NCBI GenBank assembly: GCA_022496205.1
Contig: WTXD01000018.1
Span: 434,001 to 498,000, forward strand
Length of the DNA: 64,000 nt
Source: Gloeopeniophorella convolvens
Taxonomy: Eukaryota; Basidiomycota; Agaricomycetes; Russulales
Direction of reading: 5' to 3'
This document shows positions 1 to 11,614 of this stretch, one piece after another. The position numbers were made by a program, and so were the translations under genes. The notes under the pieces were generated by a model. The model did not search any database, was not told the DNA's origin, and saw only the letters and a list, made by a program, of their open reading frames with translations. Position 1 is the stretch's first letter. Each line of letters opens with the position of its first letter.

Positions 1-3000
1 TGACACCAACAGCGCACCCACGTAGAAGAGCAGAGCCTCGGAAAGGTAGATGAGCGAGCTTGCGAGGCCGTATGTGCAGCCCTCCACGAACGCGCCCCGC
101 ACACCCGTGTGCAAGGCGCTCTCCGCAGAGTCGTTGAAGCGCTCGAGGAAGACGCTCTCGAAGCCCATGGACCGGATGCCGCGGATATTGACGATGGTCT
201 GCATCCCAAACTGTCAGACAACGCGATAGGAAAGAACACATGGGATGGCTTACATCGTAGTAGCCCTTGGCGACCTCCTCGCGCGCGCGCTTATTGCGCA
301 GCTCGCACTTCGCGACGAGGCGCGACTGCACGACCATGGTCAGGATAAAAACCGGGGCAATCGCGAAGCCGACGAGCGTGAGCTGCCATCCGCGCGCGAG
401 AGCCCAGATCAGGCCGACGGCGAGCATGCTGACGACGACGACGACCTGCGCGAGGACGGTCGCGATGAGCGAGCGCGCGTCGTCGCCGTCGCGCGTAAGG
501 ATCTGGCACAGCTTCACGGCCGCGTTCTCGCTGCGGTCGAACCACGACTTGTCCTGAGAGAGAACGAGGCGGTAGCAGATCGTGCGCAGGCGCGCGACCC
601 AGAGCACGGCGGCCGTCTCGAAGACGATGAACTTGAGGCCGACGAAGAGGCCGTCCGCGATGGCGATGGCGAGCACGATGCCTCCGAACGTGTTGATGAC
701 CGAGACGTCCTTCGCGCCATTCGACACCTCGAAGAGCAGCCGCGAGAGCATGAACGAGAAGATCGGCGTGATTGCGCCGCTGATGATCGCAAAGACGATG
801 CCGAGAAGGATGAGCGGCTTGTACGGGATCGTCGGGTACGCCTCGCGGATGACAGCGAACACGGATGCCTGGGGCTCGTCTTCCGCTGGCGGCTCCTCGA
901 CAGCGACAGTCTCGTTCTGCTTGCCGCCCAACGGCTGGAGCTTGATTGTGTCCCAGCGCTTGCGTTCGCGCTTGTTCGCGCCGTCGTAGAACCGCCGGCG
1001 GGACGCGGCAGTGACCATGCGCTTGAGCGCCAGCTTTTCGTCCTCGACGTCGACATCGTCGTCGAAAAGCGTGGAGGAGTTGGAGAGACCGAGACTGAGG
1101 ACTGGAGATGTCGGGGAGAACTGCAAGGAAAGACGCCGCGAGGTAACGGTGCGGGCCGGAGACGGGAGAGGAAGGTCGATGGCGAGGGTCGAGGGGCGGC
1201 GCTGGCGCGGCGGGGCAGGGAGGTCGCCAGTGAATGCCTCCATGGGCACAAACCGGCTCACGCGTTCCGTTTCCCGCTCGGCAACCATAGCGGAAGGTAG
1301 CGGCGGCGCGGTCGCTCGAGTGAGATCTGAGACGACATCGAGCATCCAGTTGCTGAGGGTGATAGATCGGATCGCCATGCTCTCGCGCTTGACAGCCTGC
1401 GCGCTGGGCGACCGGTCGTGCTGCGACTCGAGGATCTTCTCAGCGTCCGCATCGCGCTGGCGTACGGCCTCGGAAGACCATCCGTCCTCCTCCTTGACAG
1501 CGAAGCCGCCAGCTTCCAGTTGTGTTGCCGACATCCGCTGGAACTCGCCGCCGCCGACCTCGAGGTCCTCTCGGTAGCCGCCTTCTGCGACGCGGCCATC
1601 TTTGAGGACGTATACAAAGTCGTTCTGGGTGATCTGGGAGAGGTCGTGGGTGATGACGATGGTCGTTTTGTTCCGCCGCCAGAGTTTGATAGCCTCGAAA
1701 ACGAGTATGCGGGAGGTTGCGTCCAGCGCAGACGTCGCCTCATCTATAATAACCAGTCAGAATTATCCTCTCAGGTGGTGTGAGGGAGACCTACCAAGTA
1801 TAAGAACCGTAGGGTCACGAAGGATTGCGCGCGCAAGGGCCAGCCGTTGCCGCTGGCCTCCAGAGAGGTTCGCTCCGCCGTTTCCGAGCCGTGTGTCGTA
1901 CCCGTCCGGCAGGTCCTCGATGAAGCGGTGTAACAGTGCGGTCTGACACGCCTCGACGACCTCCTTGCGCGTCGCGTCCTGCGGGCGGCGGGTGCTACCC
2001 GGCCCCGCCAGTCCCATCGCAACGTTCTCATGGACAGTCCCGTCAAAGAGGATGGCGCCCTGCGAGACCGCGCCGATATGCTGCCGCGTCCAGTTAGAGT
2101 CGAGAAACTCGACGTCCTGGTCGTCCAGTGAGATCGTGCCTTCCTGGATGCTGTACATGCGGAGCAGGAGCTGTGCGATCGTTGACTTGCCCGAGCCGGA
2201 GCCGCCTACGATGAAAGTCGTCTCGTGGGGAGGGATGTAGATGGTGACGTCCTTGAGAACGGGGAGGGATGGGCGCGAGGGGTACGCAAAAGTGACCTCA
2301 TGCAGGTTGATCTCGCCAGCGCACTTCTTGGGGACGATCTTGCGGAAGGTGCCGACCTTGCGCTTGTTGTTGAGAAGCGAGACCGCGACACTAGGGCGCC
2401 TGCCGTTGGGTGCTGGTGCAGGGGCGGGAGTCGGAGCCTCCACGAGCGCAACGAGCGCACTCATGGCGAATTTGCCCTTCGTCAGCGTAATCAGGTACGG
2501 GATGCACATCTGGAAGTTGGTCGTCGCGATCAAGCAAGCCCAGAAGACGGCCATCACGTCGCCGGCTCCGACCTTGCCATCGCGCACCAGCTTTGCGCCG
2601 AACCAGAAGCCCTGCACGAACATGGCGAGTGCGATGAACTGGTTAAGTCCTGAGGTGATTGCCCAGACACGATTGATGCGCCATGCGGTGTCCTGGAGCT
2701 TCTTGGTGATGGAGAGGAAGGTCGACTGCTCATAGGGCACGGCATTGAAAGCCTTGACGGTTGCAATCGCAGAGACGGCGCGCTCGACGAGAGTAGCAGC
2801 CGTCCCAAGCTGCGAGCGTTCGACGGAAAGAAGGGGGCCAACTAGGCGCTGAGAAACGCCTTGCAAAATGACGATGATGGGGACAACCGACAGGATGACG
2901 AGCGTAAGAGCCCACGAGCGGACGAAGCCAAGGATGAGACAAGTGACGCAGGTCGTAAGGTGCTGCACAAGAAGGCCGCTCGCAAGTGAGGATGCCATGC

Positions 3001-3687
3001 GGACCTCCTCCGTCTCGCTGTGTCCCGCTATAAGTATACCGAGGCATCTTGCCAATCGCGATAAGTTGTAACGCACCTCGCAAACTTGGCCATAAGGCCT
3101 CCCGCACCGGTCGGGCCGTCGCCCTGGATCTGCACACCTTCCTCCGCACCCATCTTAAGGTCGAACCAGATCATCTCGCGGCTCGCGACCGATGTGTAGA
3201 CCTTCTGTCTAATCATCATCGCGTTCCGCTCTCCTGTCATGATCCAGAGAAACGACGTGAGACTGCTAAGCGCGAGCGCGCCGGCGGCAAGCGCAAGCAG
3301 CTCGAGTGCGGAGATCGCGATGTCGTGTTTGAGGTGAGCACGGTCGCCGGATGTGGGGGATGTGATTTGGGAGAACTTTGCGAACGTGTTGAACACGTCT
3401 CCGAGGACGAGCGTCATGAATGGCGCTATGCCGCCGGCCACCATGGAGAGAAGGAGTGCAGGGAGGACGATGAGATAAAGGTCGCGCCGGGAGAGGAGGG
3501 AGAATAGTAATTTTACAGAGGCGGGTGGGGGTGAGTAGGCGTCAGAATCGTGTGGAATGGAGGTGGCAGAGTCGTTGGGAAAGAGGTGGGATGTTGAGGT
3601 TTCCGGGAGATGAGATGTGGAGGCATCGGGAGTCGTCTGGGTCGTGGGCAAAGCATCGACGACCTCAAGGGTCGTTGAGCTGGACAT
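1..3687 (-). CDS. STE6: STE6-type ABC transporter (a-factor-like pheromone exporter), partial
   Basis: Full-size ABCB transporter, cut by the window edge before its second nucleotide-binding domain. Exons in coding order are 3687-3077, 3017-1795, 1743-254 and 210-1. All phases agree and give 1,178 residues in the window. A Ser/Thr/Pro-rich N-terminus precedes TMD1 (about residues 60-380). NBD1 has Walker A GGSGSGKST (about 480), the signature LSGGQRQR (about 586), and Walker B plus D-loop LILDEATSALD, whose codons span the intron at 1744-1794. A charged linker leads to TMD2 from about residue 904. The wording around Walker A (ETTFIVGG) and the SWFD...DGDDAR stretch in TMD2 resemble basidiomycete Ste6, which exports farnesylated mating pheromone across the plasma membrane. 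The family call is secure. The pheromone role is inferred from similarity and could instead be general drug efflux. It is divergent from RRP14. Confidence 0.85.
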
Positions 3688-4119
3688 GGTCGTGGGTGGA
3701 AGAGAGGGGCAAAGGAGGACTGGGCAGGGCGTTGGGGGGCCATTGGGTTTTGTCTGCTTAATTGTCTGTTAGAGCTATTGTGTCCCGGCCACGAACCTGC
3801 TTCGTACGCTGATGTAATCACAAAAGATACGTGGGTCACGCGCTCCCAACACAAAAGACAAAGCGGCGTCTTTCCCTCACCTGCAAGCGCCGTACTCAGG
3901 GCCCTGCAGCGCTGTTCGTCCATGTCGTATCTCTGACTCCCGAGACCGAAATGGGCCGATCGTGCACTCAGTTGACTGAGTTCACCAAAGTTGCAGATTC
4001 GCCTTATGTCACACATGTGACACACCCACATCGTCGTGTCACAAAATTGTCACGACACCCGTCGACGCCGACGCGCTTCTTCATTGAAATTCATCTTGGT
4101 GCAGGAGCAGTGCGCAACC
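3688..4119. promoter_or_regulatory. Divergent STE6/RRP14 promoter region with inverted repeats
   Basis: This 432-bp gap separates the STE6 start (3687, minus) from the RRP14 start (4120, plus). Two 7-bp inverted repeats with 2-bp spacers are visible: ACTCAGT/ACTGAGT at 3966-3981 and TGTCACA/TGTGACA at 4007-4022. Two more TGTCAC copies follow at 4037-4042 and 4048-4053. TGTCA is the core recognised by TALE-type homeodomain proteins. Whether these sites are used, and by which gene, is unknown. Confidence 0.4.
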
Positions 4120-5530
4120 ATGACCACTGCAGCTTCTGTTCTGCAGGCCTCGCTCGAGAAACACAATGAGACGTTTGAGGGTCTCCTATCGCTGATACCG
4201 GCAAAATACTATCTCGTGCATGACGATGACAACGAACAGGTGCGTGGTCCTACTGTCTCCTTTGTTGCACCGCACCCTCACATGGCAGCCACAGGGCGCC
4301 TCCAAGTACCACAAGAATAAGAAAAGTCAGCAAGCACCGAAACAGGCGATCAAAGAGGCGTCGAAAAAAGCACGCCGCGAAAAGGTACGCATGTCTCAGT
4401 CATCTACGTGCGGACGGCGCCCCGACCCTGCTCTTCGCCGCAGCTTGATCCAGCGAACAATAAAACTGTCTTGGATCTCCAAAGCGAACGGCTTGCCACA
4501 AACGGCAAGGGAAAGCAGAAGGCTTCCACGCCTGATGACTCGGATGGGGATCCGCCGTTTGTGGCCACCATTGACATTGATGTCGACATGGAGGACGGCG
4601 GCAGCGACGCCGAGGAGGAAGCAACCCCCGCAGTCCCGTTATCGCAATCAGAGAGTATTGTTGCACTCCGCGCTAAGCTCCATGCGAAGATGGATGCGCT
4701 GCGAAACAAGAAACGGGGCTTCGGCCAGGGGAACAGTCGGGACGAATTACTAGAAGAGCGCCGGTTGCAACGTGCCGCTATGCGGGAGCGGCGGAGGAAG
4801 GAAACAAAAGAGAAGATACAGCGAGAAAAGGAGAGGAAGGGCAAGTCGAAAGACAAGCCAAGAGATTCTGCGCCGTCTACCAAAGTGCGTCACAAACTGG
4901 TGCACCCTCCGGAGCTTCCCTCTGACACCCTCTCGCACTCCTCCAGACCCAATTGCTTGTGGCGGATAACGCCTCAGCCCATCCGAAACTCGACCCCCGC
5001 TCCTCATTGACGAATGTCGCGTTCTCATCAATCGCAGAGGGGTCATCCTCGAGCCATAAAACCAGCCGGCTGAAGACATCTTCGAATCCGGCGCAGGCCC
5101 TGGAGCAGCTGGCCGCGCGGAAGGAGAAACTTGCTGCTCTCCCGGACGAGAAGCGCAAGCGCATCGAAGAGCGCGAAAAGTGGGAGAAGGCTGAGGCGCG
5201 GATGGAGGGCGTCAAGGTGCGCGACGACGAGTCGCGTCTCAAGAAGGCGGTCAAGCGGAACGAGAAGGAGAAGGCGAAGAGTAAGAAGGCCTGGTGCGTC
5301 CTACGTGCTGTCGAACCCCGAAGTCACGCTAATTATTGCATAGGGTGGAGCGGAAGGAGCAGCTCACCGCGAACATGGCAGCGAAGCAGAAAAAACGCGC
5401 CGACAATATTGCCAGTCGGAACGAGAAGAGGAAGGACAAACAAAAGGGCGTCAAAACCAAGTCACGTCCAGGGTTCGAAGGCAAAACGTTTGGGAAGAGT
5501 AAGGGCAAGCCAAAAGGGAAAGGGAAGTAG
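4120..5530 (+). CDS. RRP14: Rrp14/SURF6-family ribosome biogenesis protein
   Basis: Five exons (4120-4239, 4295-4384, 4444-4884, 4947-5293, 5344-5530) give 394 residues with consistent phases. The N-terminus has the Rrp14 signature: a helix followed by LLSLIPAKYY (about residues 20-32). A basic stretch and an acidic patch follow. The C-terminal half is the Lys/Arg/Glu-rich SURF6 domain, a long charged helix containing EKWEKAEARMEG and KKAWVERKEQL and ending in RPGFEG and a Lys/Gly tail. The family acts in the nucleolus in pre-rRNA processing of both ribosomal subunits. Length and order are typical. The codon for Trp in KKAW spans the last intron. Confidence 0.88.
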
Positions 5531-5963
5531 ACATGTCGCATGGCCAGCACTAGCTAGGATTTCTATTCCCATGGATGTAGTTCGTACTGCCGCAAACCCG
5601 TCATCTGTTATGTCTACACGTTGAGTCGAGAACGCAGAAGCGGACGTAGAGCGCAGAGCGAACACGATAAGAGGCCGATTCGGCTCCACGTGATCTCTCA
5701 TTTGCCAGCGTTGTCGCCGTCGCGGTCAGTTACAACTCGACCATCGAGCCTGTTCGCTGGCGACGCCCCGCGCTCCTGTTCTCGGGACCCGTCTGGGCAC
5801 TGGATCTACCCTGGCTACTTATTCTCTACCCCATCGCGTCTATTTTAGTCCTACACCTCTGTACCTCGAAGCCTTTGGCCTGTCACGCCGCATCAAACCC
5901 AAGTATTACGCTGCAAAGTCGGAGGCGGCTTAAAAGGAGTTCGCTCAATCATCTGGACAGGAG
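5531..5963. other. Intergenic, RRP14 3' / ZRG17 5'
   Basis: This gap of about 430 bp lies between two genes on the same strand. It must hold the RRP14 3' end and the promoter of the next gene. I see no further gene, RNA or repeat in it. Confidence 0.5.
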
Positions 5964-8385
5964 ATGGCAACCAGCGTCCACAGAAGAAAGTCGAGCAGAG
6001 AGGAGGAGGAGAATCTCGTGATTGCTCCTAATGGAACGCTCCAGTTAGGCATTCCACCCGTGCCAGTGAAGGAGAGCAAGGCAGGTAATGATGATACGTC
6101 TCCCTCACGGAACCGTACATTGTCAACCCCATCGAAACCCCCTTCACTTCCCTTGCAATCTTCCTACTTGGCCCAGCCGCCATCCGCGGGGCCGTTCCGC
6201 ACAGGGTTTAATCTCCCCCATACCATTGGGCACCCTCACTCCGCGTCTCCCCTTCGCCCCTCGTTCTCCACGCCAACACACCTACATGTTCATGGCTCAT
6301 CACACTCGCGTACGCGCACGATATCCGCAGGCCCATTTGCGCCGCCTTCTCCTTCCCCTCTTTCTATGTCATTCCCTTCCGAAGACATTCCCTCTTCATC
6401 ATCCGGCACACCGCCCCTCCCCTCGTCTGCAACTCTCCCCGAATTCCCGCGAAGCAGCCGCGTGCTCCCGCATGTGCGCAACGGCTCGTACTCCCAGCTC
6501 TCGGTGAACGGGTCCGAGCCCCCATCATCCCCCTCCGCATCGGGGCACCCCCGCCGCCACTCACGCATCCACTCACGCAACCTCTCCGTATTCTTCCCGC
6601 GACCCGGGTCGCTTCCTCATAGTACCATCGCCGAGGATGGCGCGCAGGAGCTCGAGGTTGGACGGCCGCCGAATGACTCCGCACCGACCTTGGCCGGCGT
6701 CTCAATGCCGGGCGCGTCGCCAACTGTCTCGCGCACGCCGCGGAAGCTCGGCGAAGGCTTCACCTTTGGCTCCCGGCCGCCGCCGAGCGAGGACGATGGC
6801 GACGCACTGATGATCAGTGACCCCCCGCCGCCGCGCACGTCGCGCCGCGGGCACCATCACAAACACTCGCTCTCACACAACTTCTTCTCGTTCCTCGAGC
6901 CCGGCTCCACCGGGGAGCTCACCTCACAACCCGCGCCGATGCCCCTCTCTCCGTGGGCGCCCACGTCCCCGCTGCCCCGTGCGCCGTCCGAAGGAGCATC
7001 ACCCGTGTCGCCACTCTCCGACCCCGGCGCGTCGCCGTTCTTCGATGTGCAACAGGGCGTGCTCCCACGCGGCGCCGTCGCGGCTTCGCTGGGCCAGTTT
7101 GGGCTCGGCGCGTGGCTGTGGATCACCGGGCAGGGCGTCGGCTCGCTCGCGTGCACCGGGCTCGGGTACTGGATCGTGTTCGACGCGATCGGCGTGGCGG
7201 TGAGCAGAATTCTGCCTGCCTATCTCCAGCGGCCCACGCTACAGGCCCCGATACGGCGACCGTTCGGGTACGTATTGTTGCGCGTGCCATACGCTGTCCG
7301 CTGATCTTGATACATGGCCAGGACGCGTCGCCTGGAGACGGTCGCGCTGTTCGCGCAGGTCGTGTACCTGATGTTCTCAGCGGTGTACGTCTTCAAGGAG
7401 ACTGTGGAACACATTCTACTCTCTGCGGGCGAAGGTCACCACCACCATCCGGGAGATGAGGATGTTGAAGTACTCGGGTTGGTTGTTTCCGGTGCATTGC
7501 CTCCAGGGACGACACTGATGTTTGCCTCTCAGCATCGATTTCCCGGTTGTTCTGACGGTCATGACGCTCGTTTCGTTATTCACTAGTTCGCTACTTTACG
7601 ACAACCACAGCAAACTGGTCAACGGTATGTGACGCTTTCTTCGTTTAATCTCGTCGCTGAGGTACCCACGCGCGTGCAGTCACCGGAAACCACCTTCCTC
7701 CTCTTTCCGCCCTCTTAGACCCTGCACGCTTCCGGTACTCCCAGCACACCGCCGAGCCATCTTCTCAGCTCGACCGCATTCTTCGCAACCCTTATTCTCT
7801 CGCGCCCATCACCGTCTCCGCATTCATCATCATTACTTCGACCATTATACCCACGTAAGCGGCCCGACCCTCTTTTCGATACACCATCCATCTGATGCGT
7901 ATGGATGCACCAGATCTTCGCACCGCACCTTCGATCTGCTCCTTGCGGCTGCCGAGGCGACCGCGATGTTCAACCTCGCTTACCCGTCCTGCAAAATTAT
8001 CGGCGCCGTGCTGCTGCAGACCGCACCCCCGCGCGGGCTCTCAGCCGGGCGAATGGAGTCCTTCCTGCGCGCGATGCGCGAGGTACGTCCCTTCCCCATT
8101 CGGCCCTCCCCGGCCCGCGCTGACACCGTCGGGCCGTGGCTGCAGATTGAGCGCCACCCGCAGGTGCTCCATCTCCCGCCGCCGCACATCTGGCAGCTCG
8201 CGCCGTCCGCAGGTGCGCCGCAGCCGCTCGTGGTGACGCTTGAGCTGCGCGTCGCGCCCGAGCTGCGCGACGCGGATGTGCTGAGGCTCACGCGCTGGGC
8301 GTGGGAGCGCTGTGTGCTGGCGCTCGGCCTGGCCGGGCGCGAGCAGGACGGCGGCGGCGTCACGGTTGGCATCGTGCGCGGGTAG
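5964..8385 (+). CDS. ZRG17: ZRG17-like cation diffusion facilitator family protein
   Basis: Six exons (5964-7267, 7322-7477, 7533-7624, 7680-7854, 7914-8082, 8146-8385) give 711 residues. Residues 1 to about 350 are Ser/Pro-rich and probably disordered, with His-rich spots (RRGHHHKHS). Several membrane helices follow, including VVYLMFSAVYVFKETVEHIL and a later SLAPITVSAFIII. A His cluster GHHHHPGD lies between helices. The C-terminus, from about residue 575, matches the cytoplasmic domain of the Msc2/Zrg17 branch of the CDF zinc transporters (LLQTAPPRG, IERHPQVLHLPPPHIWQL). The helix that in active CDF proteins carries the His/Asp metal site shows no such pair. That fits Zrg17, which works as the partner of Msc2/Cis4 in zinc supply to the early secretory pathway. 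The partner gene is not in this window. Confidence 0.75.
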
Positions 8386-8790
8386 CACGGCGCTGCACCA
8401 TTCGGCGTGTCTGTGCCGGTGGTTCGACGAGCGCGCTGGTATGGTTGTAGCTTGGTTTTTTGCGCGGATTGTATATGGATTATTTATGCGCTGCGCCGTT
8501 GCCGCTGCGCGAGGGATCTTCTCATGCAGGGCTCTAGCTCTCGGACCAAAGTGAGATACAGCTGTGCCTGTGCAGGTCGCTGATGGCCGAGGGGATCTGC
8601 CATGTTGCCCGGGCATCGGTAGGATCGGTTTGGTTGATCAAGGCACCCCCGCGGCGCGTAAGTAGACGAATGCACGTGCCTATGTGGCCGACCCGGCCCC
8701 TTGGCCAACCGACTTCAAATTAGACTGTGTCGCGCTACTCGAGACCTGCCACCACGCGTTGTATCTACATAGCGCGCATCTTGAAGTACA
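8386..8790. other. Intergenic, no gene seen
   Basis: Downstream flank of the ZRG17-like gene up to the MITE. I see no conserved coding sequence or RNA. The short open frames lack codon bias or recognisable motifs. Confidence 0.5.
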
Positions 8791-8792
8791 TA

Positions 8793-9516
8793 CAGTCAAA
8801 CCTGTAATAACCCATGGCCCTCGGTGGAAGGTTGGAGCTATGGGTTATTGTGGGTTATGGGTTACCGGAGGCATGGGTGCGAGAGGCGTTAAAGGCGCCG
8901 GCATTGGCATGAGCATTAGTATAGGTGGTACTGTAACTGTTTATCGACCGTTTTGCTACAGTAGATGTGAATTTATGGTCCCGAAAGTGAAAGTCTATGA
9001 ACGCGAGAGTAAACGAAGGGAGAAAAGGGGCTGAGAAGTGATTGGGTGGGACAGAACTCAAAAACGAGACGGATCGGCGATGACTGAGGTGAATTGGCGT
9101 GGTAATCCTCTACGTCGATCGGGAAACAAAATAATCAGTAATCGACGTGTCTCGACTCTCGAAGTGCTTTGAACTCATCGAGTCTTGTCTAACGATTGAG
9201 GTCTATGAGGATGGCTTCCAACTTGCGCGCGATAGGCTTGTCTAGGTCTAAAATGAATTGTTGGAGGGTGGATGCCGCTGCTAGGGAGTCATGTAGTCCG
9301 GGAAGCATATAAAAATGGTTGAGTTTAGTGCAAAAAGATGACCTCTCGGACCAAGTATGGGTTATTGTACCTAGTAAATACCTAGATAAGGGTATGGGTT
9401 ATGGGTTATGGAGTATTGGTCATATCTCCCCGCAAACGAACATGGTGGAACCCGAAACCTATGGGTTACAGCAGGTTATGGCTTATCACGGGTATGGGTT
9501 ATAACAGGTTTGACTG
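8793..9516. mobile_element. MITE, Tc1/mariner-like (non-autonomous DNA transposon)
   Basis: A 724-bp element is bounded by terminal inverted repeats of 23 bp with one mismatch. Both read CAGTCAAACCTGT from the outside in and then end in AACCCAT. The element is flanked by TA at 8791-8792 and 9517-9518, the target duplication expected for Tc1/mariner elements. Inside both ends are clusters of a short GGGTTA(T) subterminal motif (8842-8875, 9356-9412, 9464-9502). No transposase frame is present, so it would need a transposase supplied in trans. Confidence 0.8.
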
Positions 9517-9518
9517 TA

Positions 9519-11614
9519 GCGCGTTGTTCGGAACTCATGGCCACTGTCAATGTCACGGATGTTACCTTGACGCTGGTCTTCAGCGGCTGATTCTTCTCCT
9601 CAACTCCACAGTTCACACCACAGCCTCGGTCCCACAGGTTCCACTTCGCCGGAGAAGTACTTGGGTCCGTCCGGAGGCTATATGCGGCGTGAAGTAGACT
9701 TTTCTGATAAATACGCTGGCACCCCAATATTCATCAGGCCCTCAACGTCAACTTCAGTAGACGTACAGCTGAGGAGGGCCTGGTGCATCGCCTCACCAAA
9801 CGTGAGCTCTCATTCGATACTTGTCGACACGAAAGAAGTCCGTCGGGACGGTAACTTCCGTCATCGAACCAAGATCCGCCTCAGAAGACTAGACAAAGGC
9901 TAGCAACCCTTACCTTCCAGTCGGTACTGTGACAACATCCAAGCTTCACTGAATGGAGGCTGTCGCAGGCGCTGTCGTCCACCCAGGTCCACCCGCGCGC
10001 TTATCTCCGGTAAAGCTTATCTTTCACATGAGTTAGTACAGCACGGCGGAACTTTATTCGCTGGCCTACATCCCTCCCCCCTCGTGATTTGTGTTGTCGC
10101 GCTCGAAGGTAGAGGTATGCACAGTCGTGCGTGACGCAGATGGCGCATATATCAGGCGTTGCGGAATGCCAGGCCGGCAGCAGCGTCGTGGGCGTGGAAA
10201 ACACACTTCATTGTGTTTACTAAGTACACGAGTTGCGGTAAATATCCACATAGGATCCAGAATGCATCTCCTACCATTCGTGGAACTGGCAGTCGGCAGG
10301 TCAAGACTCAATACGGCCACGGCGGCACGCGATGTTTTTGGCTATTATCTGGTGCTCACCATGATTTTGTGCTCGTCGTCTCCACGTACATGTCGACAGG
10401 GTCTTGAAAGAGACGGTCAACAGTCTTGGTTACTAGTCGCCCATACATTAGCCCGCCACCATGTTGCTAGCATTTGCCTCCTGACATTTGCGTTCCACCA
10501 CTGGGCGATTTCCTCGGTGCGGGAAATGAGCATGCGTAAGGAACTTAACCAAGTTCCAATTTTGGCACATATACAGCGACCCTACATATGCGGGATATAA
10601 AACGTAGCCTGGACGTCAACTAGAGGCAAGATCGGGCAGGGCAAGACATAGTGTAGGCCAAGTGCAGGCGCTCTGTTGGTGTTCTCCGGTGCCCGTCGGG
10701 TTGCTCCGACGGAATACCCACCGGGCCGTTTGCAGTTGATTGAGAACCAATTGAAAACACATTGATGGCCTGCAGATGGGGATCGGCATTGCCGGTCTTG
10801 GTCCAACGGCTGGCGGATAACGAGTCCCTGCATCCCGACGGAAAGGACCTGGAGGGCACCTGAGCTTCTGTAATGAATGGAGAACGCGGATGTGAATATG
10901 TAGGCATTGACACCGACAGATGTGAATGGAACATAGTCGAATCATGGTTTACAAGCGAGTGTGTGCTTTCTGGCAGGCTTCAAGGCCTTGTTAGCGTCGC
11001 GCGTACCCGGATCCGGAGGATCTAGCTGATTTAGGGAGCCAGGCAACGGGCCCGGTGCGCGAGCCTATCTGCCGGCCTCCCTCTTCAAACCCGCATGTGC
11101 TCGAGGTGAGTCGCTCTCAATAACTGTCACACCATGCCATTCAAGAGCTGAGATGTCCGGCGGGTGTGTAGCAACACCGGATTTTGGACTGTGGTCGTGT
11201 GATAGGTCTATTCAAACGGAATACAGACCTCTCTCAGGCTCTCTGCCGCCCGACCTGCCTGGAGTTCGTCCCGATATCTAGGGGCATCTGGACCATCTGT
11301 CCGCAACCGAGTATGTATCGCGCGCCTCGTCGCTTGCAACGCGGCGCCATATCCTCGGCAAGAAGATTTTCATCCTCCGATATCCGTTTATGGCCAGTTC
11401 TGCGAAGAATAATCACCATCATGTTACTGACTCCTTGGAAAACGCAGCGATTAACCGGATTCACAGATCGTGATCTTGATACACTGCAATGGTGCGGCCT
11501 CTTGCGACCTCCGGAATGCAACGGGGTGGCACCCCTCGGCGAGCCCTCAGTATTAAATCCTGCACCCGGGACGAGTAAACCCGAACTTTCGACTCCTCCC
11601 TTTTTTCTTTTCCC
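9519..11614. other. Gene-poor intergenic stretch upstream of the PDR transporter
   Basis: About 2.1 kb without a recognisable gene. Open frames up to about 196 residues occur on both strands, but none shows conserved motifs, plausible splice structure or codon bias. The last few hundred bases should hold the promoter of the ABC transporter starting at 11,615. Short TATA-like sequence (TATTAAAT) lies near 11,550. Confidence 0.45.

Noticed and set aside
245..1300. Long plus-strand open frame (351 codons) opposite STE6
   Set aside because: It is antisense to the STE6 exon at 254-1743, whose helices and family motifs are clear. The composition (Arg/Asp/Glu-rich, no motif) is what a shadow of a GC-rich coding strand gives.
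8842..9502. GGGTTA repeats as an interstitial telomere
   Set aside because: The copies are few, spaced, and lie symmetrically inside the ends of an inverted-repeat element. They read as subterminal motifs of a MITE, not as telomeric arrays.
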